Shown here piece by piece: positions 52,614 to 63,343 of a stretch of 64,000 bases of DNA (its first letter is position 1; each line of letters starts with the position of its first letter). The DNA is taken from contig VGVH01000002.1 of assembly GCA_016874095.1 (NCBI GenBank), positions 100,431-164,430 of the forward strand. Reading direction: 5' to 3'. Made by a program: the position numbers and the translations under genes. Origin of the DNA: Gammaproteobacteria bacterium (GTDB taxonomy: Bacteria; Pseudomonadota; Gammaproteobacteria; Steroidobacterales; GCA-2729495). The notes beneath the pieces are model-generated. The model was not told the DNA's origin and did not search any database. It saw only the letters and a list, made by a program, of their open reading frames with translations.

Positions 52614-54035
52614 TCACGCGCGCAGTATCTTCATCGAATTCGTACCGCCCTGCACGCCCGTGAGGTCGCCCTTGGTGATGACCACCAGGTCACCCTCGTC
52701 GATGTGCCCTCTTTTGCGCATCAAGGCCAGCAACTCCTGGTTCACGAGCGACGGGTCGGGCCGACTGAGGTCGAACGCGACCGGGTAGACGCCGCGGTAA
52801 AGCTGGACGCGCCTGCAGGTTGCCTCGTGGCGCGTAAAAGCGAAGATCGGTATGTCGCTGCGGACCCGCGACATCCACAGGGCGGTGCTGCCGGTCTCGG
52901 TGAGGGCTGCAATCGCCTGCGGCTGCAGGTGATTGGCCGTGTACATCACAGCCATCGCGATGGCCTCGTTGATGCTCTGGAACCGGTCATCCGCCCGATC
53001 GCGCGGTCGCCCCGCCGAGAACTGGTAGGTCTCCGCTCCTAAGCAGACCTCCGCCATCGCCGCAACCGCCCTGACCGGGAAATCGCCGATAGCCGTTTCG
53101 GCCGACAGCATGACGGCGTCCGTGCCGTCCATGACGGCATTGGCGACGTCCGATACTTCCGCGCGCGTGGGCACGCGGCTGTGCACCATGGACTCCATCA
53201 TCTGGGTGGCCGTAATCGCAACCTTGCGCCGGGCACGGGTGAGCCGGAGGATTTTCTTCTGCAGGCCCGTGAGGCCCGCGTAACCGGTTTCCACGCCGAG
53301 GTCACCGCGGGCAACCATGACGGCGTCCGAGGCATCGATGATCGACTCGAGGTTCGTGACAGCCTCGCTGCGCTCGATCTTGGCGATGAGATGCGCATCG
53401 CCGCCGGCCTTGCGCAGCAGCTCGCGCGCCTCGACCATGTCGGCGGCGCTGCGCACGAAGGAGACGGCCAGCCAGTCGAGCCCGGCGCCGGCAGCGTAGC
53501 GGATGTCCTCGCGATCCTTCTCCGTCAGTGCCGCAGCCGAAAGCCCGCCGCCCTGGCGATTGATGCCCTTGTTGTCGGAGAGATCGCCGCCGGCCACAAC
53601 CACGCAGACGACCCGGGTTCCCGCGACCCGCTCGACGGTCAGCAGGATGTTGCCGTCGTCGAGGAGCAGGGAATCCCCGGGCGAGACGTCCTGCGGCAGC
53701 CGCTCGTAGGCGATTCCTACACCGTCCGCGGTGCCGGCCTGCGGGTCCATTGCCGTGTCCAGCACGAAGCGGCTGCCCTCCGCCAGCGTGACGCAGCCCT
53801 CGCGAAACCGGTTGATGCGGATTTTCGGCCCCTGCAGGTCACCGATGATCGCCACGTGCTTGCCGGCCGCAGCAGCAGCTTCGCGAACCAGCCTGATCTG
53901 GCGGCCCCTGTCGTCCCAGCTGCCGTGCGAGCAGTTGATCCGGACGACATCCGTGCCGGCCTCTATCAGCTCGGCCATGACACCAGGTTTCTCGGTGGCT
54001 GGCCCGAGTGTGGCGATGATCTTTGTCCTGCGCAT
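52614..54035 (-). CDS. pyk: Pyruvate kinase
   Basis: Final glycolytic step, phosphoenolpyruvate plus ADP to pyruvate plus ATP. Motifs: RRTKIIATLGPATEKPGVM, VRINCSHG, the active-site ARGDLGVETG region and lysine motif LIAKIERSEAV, TQMMESM and ETA near SAETAIGDFP. Length 473 aa is that of the bacterial AMP-type enzyme. Part of a minus-strand group with glycerate kinase, pgk, gap and tkt. Confidence 0.96.
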   Translation of the reverse strand: MRRTKIIATLGPATEKPGVMAELIEAGTDVVRINCSHGSWDDRGRQIRLVREAAAAAGKHVAIIGDLQGPKIRINRFREGCVTLAEGSRFVLDTAMDPQAGTADGVGIAYERLPQDVSPGDSLLLDDGNILLTVERVAGTRVVCVVVAGGDLSDNKGINRQGGGLSAAALTEKDREDIRYAAGAGLDWLAVSFVRSAADMVEARELLRKAGGDAHLIAKIERSEAVTNLESIIDASDAVMVARGDLGVETGYAGLTGLQKKILRLTRARRKVAITATQMMESMVHSRVPTRAEVSDVANAVMDGTDAVMLSAETAIGDFPVRAVAAMAEVCLGAETYQFSAGRPRDRADDRFQSINEAIAMAVMYTANHLQPQAIAALTETGSTALWMSRVRSDIPIFAFTRHEATCRRVQLYRGVYPVAFDLSRPDPSLVNQELLALMRKRGHIDEGDLVVITKGDLTGVQGGTNSMKILRA

Positions 54036-54094
54036 TCCAGTACCCGTGAGGCTGGGGCGCGGCGATTATCCCATTTAGCTGGCCCGACGCCAGT

Positions 54095-55381
54095 TCAGCC
54101 GACCTGGCCGACCACTATGACGCGCAAGTCGTTGGCGTTCGTTCCGGTCGGACCGGCAACAACCAGATCGCCGAGCGCGTCGAATACCGGCCAGGAGTCG
54201 TTCGCGCCAAGGCGTGCCTGCACGTCTATGCCAGCGGCAGCAGCGCGAGCTGCCGTCGAGCCGTCGATCATGGCGCCGGCGTTTCGCTCGGTGCCGTCGA
54301 TGCCGTCGGTATCGGCCGCCAGCGCGCTGAATCCGTCGGTGCCGGCCAGTTCTATCGCCAGCGCCAGCAGGTAGGTTCCGTTGCGGCCGCCCCGGCCAGC
54401 ACTGTTCGTGACTCGCACTGTCGTCTCGCCGCCGGTGACGAGTGCCACTCGCCGACGTTGCGCACGCAGGCTGCGAACGAGCCCGGCATGTGCGCGGGCC
54501 AACTCCGCCGCGTCGCCGCTTACGCGGTCATCCATCAGCAAAGGCTCGAACCCGGCGCCCGCCAGCAGCTGCCCTGCCGCGGCAAGCGCATCGGCCGATC
54601 TGGCGCAGATCGTCGAGGTGACGCGAGCGAACGCGGCGTCGAGTGGTCGAGGCCCCGCGGCGGCGGGGTCCTCCAGCATGCGCCGCACCGGCGCTGGCAG
54701 GGTGCAGTCGTACTTCGCGATCACATCGCGGGCATCGGCAAGGGACGTCGGGTCGGGGCTGAACGGGCCGGAAGCGATGTCGGCGATGGCGTCGCCCGGC
54801 ACGTCGGAAATGGCGAGCACGACGACCCCGGCAGGCTGCGCCGCAACCGCCAACCGTCCGCCCTTTACCGCCGACAGCTTGCGACGCACGCAATTCACCT
54901 CGCTGATCGTCGCGCCGCTGGCAAGAAGCAGCTTCGCCGCTGACTGCTTGTCCGCGAGGGTGATGCCCGGCGCAGGCGCCGCCAGCAACGCCGAGCCGCC
55001 ACCGGAGACCAGCGCGATCACGCGATCGTCCGGGCCGAGTCCCTGCAGGCAGGAAATCACGCGCCCGGCTGCCGCCACGCTCGCGGCATCCGGGACCGGG
55101 TGACCTGCTTCCAGCACCTGGATGGCACCGGTGCCGGCGGTGCCTGCCTGACCCCGCTGCGTGACGACGACGCCGGAGGCTGGTCCCGCGTAATGCGCGC
55201 TGAAGACTTCGGCCATCGCGGCCGCAGCCTTGCCGGCACCGACAACTACCGTGCGGCCGCGGGCCGGTGGCGGCACATGCCGGGGCAGGCAACTGCGGGG
55301 ATGAACAGCGGCGACGGCGGCGCCGAAAGCGGCCAGCAGAAGCGCGCGGGATCCGGCGAGTTCGCGAACCGTGTCCGCCAC
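54095..55381 (-). CDS. Glycerate 2-kinase, MOFRL family
   Basis: Predicted to phosphorylate D-glycerate to 2-phosphoglycerate (family DUF4147 plus MOFRL, formerly GckA/TtuD). VVVGAGKAAAAMAEVF, LVSGGGSALLAAPAPGITL, NCVRRKLSAVKGGRLA and the C-terminal MOFRL region LVTGGETTVRVTNSAGRGGR with DTDGIDG are clear. The start is a GTG. Between pgk and pyk, it would feed glycerate into lower glycolysis between the steps of those enzymes. Confidence 0.9.
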   Translation of the reverse strand: MADTVRELAGSRALLLAAFGAAVAAVHPRSCLPRHVPPPARGRTVVVGAGKAAAAMAEVFSAHYAGPASGVVVTQRGQAGTAGTGAIQVLEAGHPVPDAASVAAAGRVISCLQGLGPDDRVIALVSGGGSALLAAPAPGITLADKQSAAKLLLASGATISEVNCVRRKLSAVKGGRLAVAAQPAGVVVLAISDVPGDAIADIASGPFSPDPTSLADARDVIAKYDCTLPAPVRRMLEDPAAAGPRPLDAAFARVTSTICARSADALAAAGQLLAGAGFEPLLMDDRVSGDAAELARAHAGLVRSLRAQRRRVALVTGGETTVRVTNSAGRGGRNGTYLLALAIELAGTDGFSALAADTDGIDGTERNAGAMIDGSTAARAAAAGIDVQARLGANDSWPVFDALGDLVVAGPTGTNANDLRVIVVGQVG

Positions 55382-55391
55382 GCCCTAGCGG

Positions 55392-56573
55392 TCAGCGGGA
55401 CTGGCGAGCCCGCTCCTCCAGAATGGCAACGGCCGGCAGCGTCTTGCCTTCCAGGAACTCCAGGAAAGCGCCACCGCCGGTGGACACGCAGGAAACGCGC
55501 TCGACGAGGCCGTAGCGGTCGAGAGCGGCAAGCGTATCGCCGCCGCCCGCGATGCTGAAAGCAGGACTTGCCGTGACGGCTTCGGCAAGGCGCCGCGTGC
55601 CGGCCCCGAACTGCTCGAACTCGAACACGCCGACCGGACCGTTCCAGACGATGGTGCCCGCGTTCTGGCAGATGGCAGCGTATCGCTCAGCGGTCTCAGG
55701 TCCGATATCGAGGATCATCTCGTCACTGCGCACGTCGCCGACTGCACGCACGGTCGCGCGGGCAGACTCTGCAAACTCCGTCGCCACGACCACGTCTACC
55801 GGAAGCGGGATCGACGCTCGCCCCTGGCCCGGCGTCAGCAGACGCCTTGCCTCCCCCACCAGCTCGGCCTCGTGCATGGACTTGCCGAGCCCATGGCCCG
55901 CGGCCGCTATGAACGTGTTGGCGATCCCGCCACCTACGATCAGCGTGTCCACCTTGCCGACGAGATTGTCGAGTACCGACAGCTTGGTCGACACCTTCGA
56001 CCCGCCGACGATGGCAACGAGCGGCCGGCGCGGGTTGCTCAGCGCCGTGCCGAGCGCTTCGAGCTCACCGGTCAGCAACGGCCCGGCGCAGGCAACAGGC
56101 GCGAACTTTGCCACCCCGTGTGTACTCGCCTCGGCACGGTGGGCGGTGCCGAAAGCGTCCATGACGAAAACGTCGCAGAGAGCGGCCAACCTGCGCGCCA
56201 GGTCCTCGTTGTCCTTCTTCTCACCTGTGTTGAATCGCACGTTTTCGCAGAGCACGACTTCGCCCGGCGCCACCTGTACGCCGCCCAGCCAGTCGCGCTC
56301 CAGCCGCACCTTGCGGCCCAAGAGCGCGCTTAGGCTCTCGGCTGCAGGTTGCAGCGAAAACTGCTCGTCGAACTGACCCTCGGCCGGCCGGCCGAGGTGT
56401 GACAGCAGGATGACCGCCGCGCCCTTGCCCAGCGCCTGCTCGATGGTCGGCAAAGTGGCGACGATGCGCGCATCGCTCGCGACCTTACCATCCTTCACCG
56501 GCACATTGAGGTCTGCGCGGATCAGGACCCGCTTGCCGGCCAGGGCGAGATCCGCCATGCGCAGCACGTGCAT
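55392..56573 (-). CDS. pgk: Phosphoglycerate kinase
   Basis: ATP-forming step from 1,3-bisphosphoglycerate. [37 protein letters not shown], the hinge-region [15 protein letters not shown] and the C-terminal nucleotide loop [16 protein letters not shown] are conserved. Length 393 aa. It lies 9 bp after gap and 10 bp before glycerate kinase. Confidence 0.96.
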   Translation of the reverse strand: MHVLRMADLALAGKRVLIRADLNVPVKDGKVASDARIVATLPTIEQALGKGAAVILLSHLGRPAEGQFDEQFSLQPAAESLSALLGRKVRLERDWLGGVQVAPGEVVLCENVRFNTGEKKDNEDLARRLAALCDVFVMDAFGTAHRAEASTHGVAKFAPVACAGPLLTGELEALGTALSNPRRPLVAIVGGSKVSTKLSVLDNLVGKVDTLIVGGGIANTFIAAAGHGLGKSMHEAELVGEARRLLTPGQGRASIPLPVDVVVATEFAESARATVRAVGDVRSDEMILDIGPETAERYAAICQNAGTIVWNGPVGVFEFEQFGAGTRRLAEAVTASPAFSIAGGGDTLAALDRYGLVERVSCVSTGGGAFLEFLEGKTLPAVAILEERARQSR

Positions 56574-56582
56574 CGGGGAACC

Positions 56583-57596
56583 TCAGCGCGCGTTCACGAG
56601 AGCCAGCGTGGTGTCGAGCATGCGATTGGAGAAGCCCCACTCGTTGTCGTACCAGGCGAGGACCTTCACCAGCGTTCCGCCCATGACGCGCGTCTGCGTC
56701 GAGTCGAACACGGAACTGAGCGCGTTGTGATTGAAGTCGACGGAGACGAGCGGCTCGGTGTTGTAGCCGAGGATACCCTTGAGGTCTCCCGCGGAAGCAG
56801 CCTTCAGGATGCCGTTGACCTCGTCGACCGTCGTCGGCCTCGCAGCCGTGAAACTCAGGTCGACGATCGACACGTTGATGGTAGGCACACGCATCGCGAA
56901 ACCGTCGAGCTTGCCGTTCAATTCCGGCAGCACCAGTCCCACGGCCGCCGCAGCGCCGGTTTTCGTCGGAATCATCGACTGCGTCGCCGATCGGGCGCGC
57001 CGCAGGTCCTCGTGGTAGACGTCCGTGAGCACCTGGTCGTTCGTGTAGGCGTGGATCGTCGTCATGAGCCCATGCACCACACCGAGCTTCTCGTGGAGTG
57101 GCTTGACCAGCGGGGCCAGGCAATTGGTCGTGCAGGAGGCGTTGGAGATGACCGTGTCGCTGGCCTTCAGCGTCCGGTGGTTCACGCCATAGACGACAGT
57201 CGCATCGACATCCTTTCCGCCCGGGGCGGAGATCACAACCTTCCTGGCGCCGCCCTGCAGGTGTGCCGCCGCTTTTTCCTTGCTGGTGAAAAGACCGGTG
57301 CACTCCAGCACGACGTCAACGCCGAGATCCTTCCAGGGCAGCTCCGCAGGATTGCGCTTGGCGAGCACGCGTATGCGATCGCCGTTGACGAGCATGTAGT
57401 CGCCATCGACCGAGATGCTGCCGGGAAACTTCCCGTGTGCGGTGTCGTACTTGGTCAGGTGGGCATTGGTTTTCGAATCGCCGAGGTCGTTGACGGCGAC
57501 GATGGAAATCTCGCGATTGCGCTCTGACTCGTACAGCGCGCGGAGCACGTTGCGGCCGATGCGCCCATAACCATTGATGGCAACTTTGACTGTCAT
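56583..57596 (-). CDS. gap: Glyceraldehyde-3-phosphate dehydrogenase
   Basis: NAD-linked oxidation of glyceraldehyde-3-phosphate. [20 protein letters not shown] is the Rossmann start, the catalytic cysteine is residue 155 in [13 protein letters not shown], and [12 protein letters not shown] closes the protein. Length 337 aa. In some relatives this slot holds epd (erythrose-4-phosphate dehydrogenase), which is very similar, so epd cannot be excluded by eye. Sits between tkt and pgk. Confidence 0.88.
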   Translation of the reverse strand: MTVKVAINGYGRIGRNVLRALYESERNREISIVAVNDLGDSKTNAHLTKYDTAHGKFPGSISVDGDYMLVNGDRIRVLAKRNPAELPWKDLGVDVVLECTGLFTSKEKAAAHLQGGARKVVISAPGGKDVDATVVYGVNHRTLKASDTVISNASCTTNCLAPLVKPLHEKLGVVHGLMTTIHAYTNDQVLTDVYHEDLRRARSATQSMIPTKTGAAAAVGLVLPELNGKLDGFAMRVPTINVSIVDLSFTAARPTTVDEVNGILKAASAGDLKGILGYNTEPLVSVDFNHNALSSVFDSTQTRVMGGTLVKVLAWYDNEWGFSNRMLDTTLALVNAR

Positions 57597-57609
57597 GATC
57601 TCGTACTCC

Positions 57610-59622
57610 TCACATTGCCTGTACGTTCTTCACGACGTTCTCGACCGTGAAGCCGAAATGTGCGAACACCTGTGCCGCTGGCGCCGACTCGCCGAATCGG
57701 GTCATGCCGATCACCCGCCCAGCCGGACCGACCACGCGATGCCAGAGATCAGGCACACCGGCCTCGATGGCGACGCGCTTCGCCACGCCCTCCGGCAGCA
57801 CGCTCTGCCGATATGCCGCGTCCTGCTGCAGGAACAGAGGCAGGCTCGGCATGGACACGACGCGGACCCGCCGGCCCTGTTCCGACAACTGCCCGGCCGC
57901 TTCGATCGCGAGGCCGACTTCCGAGCCTGATGCGATCAGGATGATCTCGGGGTTGGCGCAGTCCTTCAATACGTAGCCGCCACGGCGCACAGCCGCGAGC
58001 CGTGACTCGTCGCGTTCCTGCAGCGGCAGGTTCTGGCGGGACAGCACCAGGCAGGTTGGCCCGTCACCCCGTTCGATCGCGTCGCACCATGCGATGGCCG
58101 TCTCGGCCGCGTCGCACGGCCTCCATACCCGCAGGTTCGGCACGATCTGCAGGCTGGCAACGTGCTCGACCGGCTGGTGGGTGGGGCCATCCTCCCCGAG
58201 CCCGATCGAGTCGTGGGTAAGCACGAAGATGCTCCTGATCTTCATGAGCGCCGCCATTCGCAACGCGTTGCGGGCGTAGTCGGAGAACACGAGGAACGTG
58301 CCGCCGTAGGGAATGAACCCGCCATGCAGGGCAACGCCGTTCATGATCGCGCCCATGGCGAACTCACGTACGCCGTAGAAGACGTAGTTGCCGTCCGGCT
58401 GTTCGCGGCTCACCGGCACCGAAGTGGACAACCTGGTCAGGTTGGAACCGGTGAGGTCCGCGGAACCGCCGAGCAGATCGGCAAGCCCGGGCGAGATGGC
58501 ATTGAGCGTGTCCAGCGAGGCCTTGCGCGTGGCCTTGGGGGCCTTGTCTGCCGCCAGCTTCGCGATGGCGGCGGACGCCGTCGCGGCCCAATCGTCGGGA
58601 AGCCGGCCATCGAGCCGCCGCTCCAGCTCCGCGGCGAGGGCGGGATGGGCCGCGCGATAGCTGGCCAGCACTTCGCGCCAGGCGGTCTCCGCTGCCGCAC
58701 CGGCCGCGCGGGCGTCCCAGCGGGCGCGGATGGCATCCGGCACCTCGAATGGTGCGTGTGGCCAGCCGAGCTTTTCACGTGCTGCCGCGACTTCCTTCGC
58801 ACCAAGCGGAGCGCCGTGGGTTGCTTCGGTGCCCTGGAGATTGGGCGCACCATAGCCGATCACTGTCTTGCAACAAATCAGCGTCGGTTGCGAGCTGTTC
58901 TGGCGCGCAGCGAGCAGCGCCGCCTTGACCGCCTGCGGATCGTGACCATCTACATCGGGGACAACCTGCCAGCCGTACGCGCGGAAGCGGGCCGGCGTGT
59001 CGTCGCGAAACCAGCCGTGGACCTCGCCATCGATGGAAATGCCGTTGTCATCGTAGAGGCAGATGAGCTTGCCGAGACCGAGCGTGCCGGCCAGCGAGGC
59101 CGCCTCATGGGATATCCCTTCCATCAGGCAACCGTCGCCGAGGAACACGTAGGTGTAGTGGTCGACAACGGCCAGGCCCGGCCGGTTGAAGCGCGCAGCC
59201 AGCAGCCGCTCGGCGAGCGCCATGCCGACCGCATTGGCGAGGCCCTGCCCCAGTGGCCCGGTGGTGGTCTCGATGCCGATCGACAGGTCGTGTTCCGGAT
59301 GTCCGGGGGTTCGCGCGCCGAGCTGGCGGAAGCGGCGCAGTTCATCCATCGACAGTGGATACCCGGCAAGATGCGCTACGGCATAGAGCAGCATCGAGCC
59401 GTGGCCGTTCGACAAAACGAAGCGGTCGCGATTCGGCCAGGCTGGATTGGCCGGGTTGTGGCGGACGAAGTCGTTCCACAGGACCTCGGCGATATCGGCC
59501 ATGCCCATGGGCATGCCCGGATGGCCCGAATTGGCCTGCTGTACGGCATCCATCGCGAGCGCGCGGATGGCATTGGCGAGATCGCGCCGGGAAACCGCGG
59601 CGGCGGCGTTTTTCGTTGTCAT
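57610..59622 (-). CDS. tkt: Transketolase
   Basis: Thiamine-diphosphate enzyme of the pentose phosphate pathway. [57 protein letters not shown] motif [18 protein letters not shown], and the pyrimidine-domain segment [19 protein letters not shown] are present. Length 670 aa is usual. The first gene of the tkt-gap-pgk-glycerate kinase-pyk group, divergent from metK. Confidence 0.96.
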   Translation of the reverse strand: MTTKNAAAAVSRRDLANAIRALAMDAVQQANSGHPGMPMGMADIAEVLWNDFVRHNPANPAWPNRDRFVLSNGHGSMLLYAVAHLAGYPLSMDELRRFRQLGARTPGHPEHDLSIGIETTTGPLGQGLANAVGMALAERLLAARFNRPGLAVVDHYTYVFLGDGCLMEGISHEAASLAGTLGLGKLICLYDDNGISIDGEVHGWFRDDTPARFRAYGWQVVPDVDGHDPQAVKAALLAARQNSSQPTLICCKTVIGYGAPNLQGTEATHGAPLGAKEVAAAREKLGWPHAPFEVPDAIRARWDARAAGAAAETAWREVLASYRAAHPALAAELERRLDGRLPDDWAATASAAIAKLAADKAPKATRKASLDTLNAISPGLADLLGGSADLTGSNLTRLSTSVPVSREQPDGNYVFYGVREFAMGAIMNGVALHGGFIPYGGTFLVFSDYARNALRMAALMKIRSIFVLTHDSIGLGEDGPTHQPVEHVASLQIVPNLRVWRPCDAAETAIAWCDAIERGDGPTCLVLSRQNLPLQERDESRLAAVRRGGYVLKDCANPEIILIASGSEVGLAIEAAGQLSEQGRRVRVVSMPSLPLFLQQDAAYRQSVLPEGVAKRVAIEAGVPDLWHRVVGPAGRVIGMTRFGESAPAAQVFAHFGFTVENVVKNVQAM

Positions 59623-59833
59623 GGCTCCCCGGCCGGGCGAAATCCGCTTGACCCCTTAGCGAGGGGCGCGAATTGTCGCGTACTCCATGACACCCCGCAA
59701 CGGCCGGGGTTTCGGGCCGGGGTCGCGGACAGGGCTCGTGCGAGCAGCCGGCAATCGAAAGCTTATGTGGAATCTCCTGCCCGGACGTCAGGCGAAAAGC
59801 GGCGGCTATCACGGCAGAAACGGCCGGTGCGCT

Positions 59834-59839
59834 TATAAT
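59834..59839 (+). promoter_or_regulatory. Possible -10 element of the metK promoter
   Basis: A perfect TATAAT lies 37 bp before metK, but no good -35 hexamer stands 16-18 bp upstream. The 250-bp tkt-metK gap otherwise shows no recognisable SAM or SAH riboswitch. Confidence 0.4.
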
Positions 59840-59875
59840 GCCGCGCTCGCGAATAGCCCATAACGGACCGGCGCA

Positions 59876-61048
59876 ATGCCCAATCGCAGCCTCTTCACTT
59901 CGGAGTCCGTCTCCGAGGGTCATCCGGACAAGATGGCCGATCAGATTTCCGATGCCGTGCTGGATGCGATCCTCGCCCAGGACCCGCGGGCCAAGGTCGC
60001 CTGCGAGACGCTCGTCAAGACCGGCTTCGTTCTCGTCGCCGGCGAGATCACGACCTCGGCGTGGGTCGATCTCGAGCCGCTCGTGCGCGACGTCGTGAAC
60101 GACATCGGCTACAACGATTCGGATCTGGGCTTCGACGGCAACGCCTGCGCGGTATTGAATGCCATCGGCAAGCAATCCGGCGACATCGCCCAGGGCGTCG
60201 ACCGCAAGGATCCACGCAAGCAGGGCGCAGGCGACCAGGGAATGATGTTCGGCTACGCGGCAAACGAGACCGACGTGCTGATGCCGGCGCCGATCACCTT
60301 CGCCCACCGCCTGGTGAAGCGCCAATCCGAAGTTCGCAAGAGCGGCAGGTTGAAGTGGCTGCGACCCGATGCAAAGAGCCAGGTGACGATGGTCTACGAG
60401 GACGGCAAGCCCGTGGCGATCGACGCCGTGGTGCTTTCCACGCAGCACTCCCCGAGCGTGAACCAGAAGACGCTGAAGGAAGGCGTCATGGAACTCATCC
60501 TGAAGCCGGTGCTGCCGAAGAACCTCATCCACAAAGGCACGAAGTTCCATATCAACCCGACCGGCCGCTTCGTCATCGGTGGACCGATGGGTGATTGCGG
60601 CCTCACGGGCCGCAAGATCATCGTCGATACCTATGGCGGCATGGCCCGGCACGGTGGTGGCGCTTTCTCCGGCAAGGACCCTACCAAGGTCGATCGCTCG
60701 GCAGCGTATGCAGCGCGTTACGTCGCCAAGAATGTCGTCGCCGCCGGCATCGCCTCCCGCTGTGAAGTGCAGTTGTCCTACGCGATCGGCGTCGCCGAAC
60801 CAACCTCGGTGCATGTCGAGACCTTCGGCACCGGCAAGGTGGCGGACGACAAACTGACGAAGATCGTGCGCCGGAACTTCGACCTGACACCCTACGGCAT
60901 ATGCGAGATGCTCGACCTGCACCGCCCGATCTACCGCCCGAGCGCGAGCTACGGGCACTTCGGGCGGTCGGACGCCGGCTTCCCCTGGGAGCAGACCAAC
61001 AAGGCCGCGGCCCTGCGCGACGCGGCCGGCATCCGCGGTCGCGCCTGA
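59876..61048 (+). CDS. metK: S-adenosylmethionine synthetase
   Basis: Makes SAM from methionine and [37 protein letters not shown], the phosphate loop [19 protein letters not shown] and the C-terminal [12 protein letters not shown] are intact. Length 390 aa. It precedes ahcY by 34 bp, so the two methyl-cycle genes are probably co-transcribed. Confidence 0.97.
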   Translation: MPNRSLFTSESVSEGHPDKMADQISDAVLDAILAQDPRAKVACETLVKTGFVLVAGEITTSAWVDLEPLVRDVVNDIGYNDSDLGFDGNACAVLNAIGKQSGDIAQGVDRKDPRKQGAGDQGMMFGYAANETDVLMPAPITFAHRLVKRQSEVRKSGRLKWLRPDAKSQVTMVYEDGKPVAIDAVVLSTQHSPSVNQKTLKEGVMELILKPVLPKNLIHKGTKFHINPTGRFVIGGPMGDCGLTGRKIIVDTYGGMARHGGGAFSGKDPTKVDRSAAYAARYVAKNVVAAGIASRCEVQLSYAIGVAEPTSVHVETFGTGKVADDKLTKIVRRNFDLTPYGICEMLDLHRPIYRPSASYGHFGRSDAGFPWEQTNKAAALRDAAGIRGRA

Positions 61049-61082
61049 CGCGTCCGCCAGAGAAGAACCGAGGAACAACCCG

Positions 61083-62399
61083 ATGAGCAGCAAGCCTTCC
61101 GCGATTCCGCAGCAGCACGACTACCGGGTGGCCGACATCGGCCTGGCCGACTGGGGCCGCAAGGAGATCCGGATCGCCGAGACCGAGATGCCGGGCCTCA
61201 TGGCGGTCCGGGACGAGTACGCCGCTGCGCAGCCCCTTAAAGGCGCGCGCATCGCCGGCTGCCTGCACATGACGATCCAGACGGCGGTGCTGATCGAGAC
61301 ACTCGCCGCGCTCGGCGCCGAAGTGCGCTGGTCGTCCTGCAACATCTTCTCGACGCAGGACCACGCGGCCTCTGCCATTGCCGCTGCCGGGATCCCGGTA
61401 TTCGCGTGGAAGGGCGAAACCGAGGAAGAGTACTGGTGGTGCGTCGAGCAGACGATCAGGGGGCCGAACGGCTGGCTCCCGAACATGATCCTCGATGACG
61501 GCGGCGATCTGACCGCGATCATGCACGACAAGTATCCGGAGCTGATGAAGAACGTCCGGGGCATCTCCGAGGAGACCACCACCGGCGTCAAGCGGCTCTA
61601 CGACATGGCCAAGGCGGGCACCCTCGCCTGCCCCGCCATCAACGTCAACGACTCGGTCACCAAGTCCAAGTTCGACAACCTGTATGGCTGCCGTGAGTCG
61701 CTCGTGGACGGCATCAAGCGGGCGACGGACGTCATGATCGCAGGCAAGATCGCCGTGGTCGCCGGCTACGGCGACGTCGGCAAAGGCTGCGCGCAGTCGC
61801 TGCGCGGCCTGGGTGCAACGGTGTGGGTCACGGAGATCGACCCGATCAACGCCCTGCAGGCTGCGATGGAGGGCTACCGCGTCGTCACCATGGACCAGGC
61901 GGCGGACAAGGCCGACATCTTCGTGTCCGCCACAGGCAATTTCCACGTCATCTCCCACGAACACCTGAAGGTGATGAAGAACCAGGCGATCGTCTGCAAC
62001 ATCGGCCACTTCGACAGCGAGATCGACGTCGCGAGCCTGCGCCAGTACAAGTGGGAGAACATCAAGCCGCAGGTCGACCACGTGATCTTCCCGGACGGCC
62101 GCCGCATCATCCTGCTGGCCGAGGGGCGCCTCGTGAACCTGGGTTGCGCGACCGGCCATCCGTCGTTCGTGATGTCCAACTCCTTCACCAACCAGGTGCT
62201 GGCCCAGATCGACCTGTGGAGCAACCCCGGCAAGTACCAGCGCCAGGTGTACGTGCTGCCGAAGCATCTCGACGAAAAGGTCGCCCGCCTGCACCTGAAG
62301 AAGATCGGCGCCGAGCTCACCACGCTGACCGAGAGACAGGCCGAGTACATCGGCGTGTCGGTCGACGGCCCCTACAAGCCGGATCACTACCGCTACTGA
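61083..62399 (+). CDS. ahcY: Adenosylhomocysteinase (SAH hydrolase)
   Basis: NAD-dependent enzyme that splits SAH into adenosine and homocysteine, relieving inhibition of methyltransferases. [20 protein letters not shown], the NAD loop [15 protein letters not shown], and the C-terminal PDHYRY are conserved. Length 438 aa. Presence of ahcY rather than pfs/luxS marks the SAH-hydrolase route. metF, which often follows, is absent here. Confidence 0.97.
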   Translation: MSSKPSAIPQQHDYRVADIGLADWGRKEIRIAETEMPGLMAVRDEYAAAQPLKGARIAGCLHMTIQTAVLIETLAALGAEVRWSSCNIFSTQDHAASAIAAAGIPVFAWKGETEEEYWWCVEQTIRGPNGWLPNMILDDGGDLTAIMHDKYPELMKNVRGISEETTTGVKRLYDMAKAGTLACPAINVNDSVTKSKFDNLYGCRESLVDGIKRATDVMIAGKIAVVAGYGDVGKGCAQSLRGLGATVWVTEIDPINALQAAMEGYRVVTMDQAADKADIFVSATGNFHVISHEHLKVMKNQAIVCNIGHFDSEIDVASLRQYKWENIKPQVDHVIFPDGRRIILLAEGRLVNLGCATGHPSFVMSNSFTNQVLAQIDLWSNPGKYQRQVYVLPKHLDEKVARLHLKKIGAELTTLTERQAEYIGVSVDGPYKPDHYRY

Positions 62400-62409
62400 G
62401 ACAGGGCAC

Positions 62410-62441
62410 CCGGTTCCGGCGGCAGCCGCTGCCGGAACCGG
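62410..62441 (+). terminator. Probable terminator after ahcY
   Basis: An 11-bp perfect stem (CCGGTTCCGGC at 62410-62420 with GCCGGAACCGG at 62431-62441) and a 10-nt loop lie 11 bp after the ahcY stop. Only a short T run (ACTTTCC) follows, so termination may be partial. Confidence 0.65.
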
Positions 62442-62552
62442 ACTTTCCGCACAATCGGGCCTGATCGGCTGAGACCTGCGCCCGTCCGTGCCGCCGGCGA
62501 GCCGCTATAGTGAGACGATCCTTCCGTCCGCATCTCGGGCCGACGAGTTACA

Positions 62553-63320
62553 GTGACGACACCCGCCCTGAGACTCCTGCACATCACGGACACGCACCTG
62601 TTCGCTGATGACGGCGCGAGGCTGCGCGGTGTCGATACGCAGCGCAGCCTCAACGCGGTACTCGAGCACGCTTCGTGCCACCCGGACGGGCCCGCCGCGA
62701 TACTGGCGACCGGCGACCTGAGTCAGGACGAGACCGCCGGCTCCTACCGCAGGTTTCGTGCGACGCTCGGTCAGCGTGGCCTGCCGATCTGGTGCCTGCC
62801 CGGCAATCACGACGTTCCCGGCCTGCTCGACGCGGGTCTCGAAGGGGCCGCCTTCCGCGTCAGCGGCGCAGGGCTGGCGGCCAACTGGTGTGTCGTGCTG
62901 CTCAACAGCCACTCTCCTGGCGACCATGGCGGACGACTCGGCCCCGGGCGGCTGGCCGAACTCCAGTCGATCCTGGACGAACACCGCGAACGGCATGTGC
63001 TGGTGGCCGTGCATCATCACGCGCTGCCGGTCGGCAGCCGCTGGCTCGACGAGCTGGGGCTGCGCGATGCCGATGACTTCTTCGCCCTGATCGACCGCTC
63101 AGCTCAGGTTCGTGGCGTCGTTTCGGGCCATGTGCATCAAGCGTCGGACCAGCTGCGCAACGGCGTGCGGTTCATGACCACGCCATCAACCTGCTTTCAG
63201 TTCCTCCCGCAAGTGGCGCACTTCGCGCTTGACACGCAGCCTCCCGGCTATCGCTGGCTGAACCTCATGCCGGACGGCAGCATCGCGACTGAAATAGTCT
63301 GGATAGAACCCCCGCACTGA
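62553..63320 (+). CDS. cpdA: CpdA-like 3',5'-cyclic-nucleotide phosphodiesterase
   Basis: Calcineurin-like metallophosphoesterase, likely to hydrolyse cAMP in the cytoplasm. All five metal motifs are present: ITDTHLF, ATGDLSQDE, CLPGNHDVP, VAVHHHALP and SGHVHQ. The 255-aa length and the C-terminal TTPSTCFQF segment are those of CpdA. The start is GTG. Substrate is inferred from the family; related enzymes act on other phosphodiesters. Confidence 0.85.
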   Translation: MTTPALRLLHITDTHLFADDGARLRGVDTQRSLNAVLEHASCHPDGPAAILATGDLSQDETAGSYRRFRATLGQRGLPIWCLPGNHDVPGLLDAGLEGAAFRVSGAGLAANWCVVLLNSHSPGDHGGRLGPGRLAELQSILDEHRERHVLVAVHHHALPVGSRWLDELGLRDADDFFALIDRSAQVRGVVSGHVHQASDQLRNGVRFMTTPSTCFQFLPQVAHFALDTQPPGYRWLNLMPDGSIATEIVWIEPPH

Positions 63321-63343
63321 CCTGCGCTGCGCTAGGCTGGCGC

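Noticed and set aside
59623-59875. SAM or SAH riboswitch before metK/ahcY
   Set aside because: The conserved core of the SAH riboswitch and a P1-type long stem are not visible here or in the 34-bp metK-ahcY gap.
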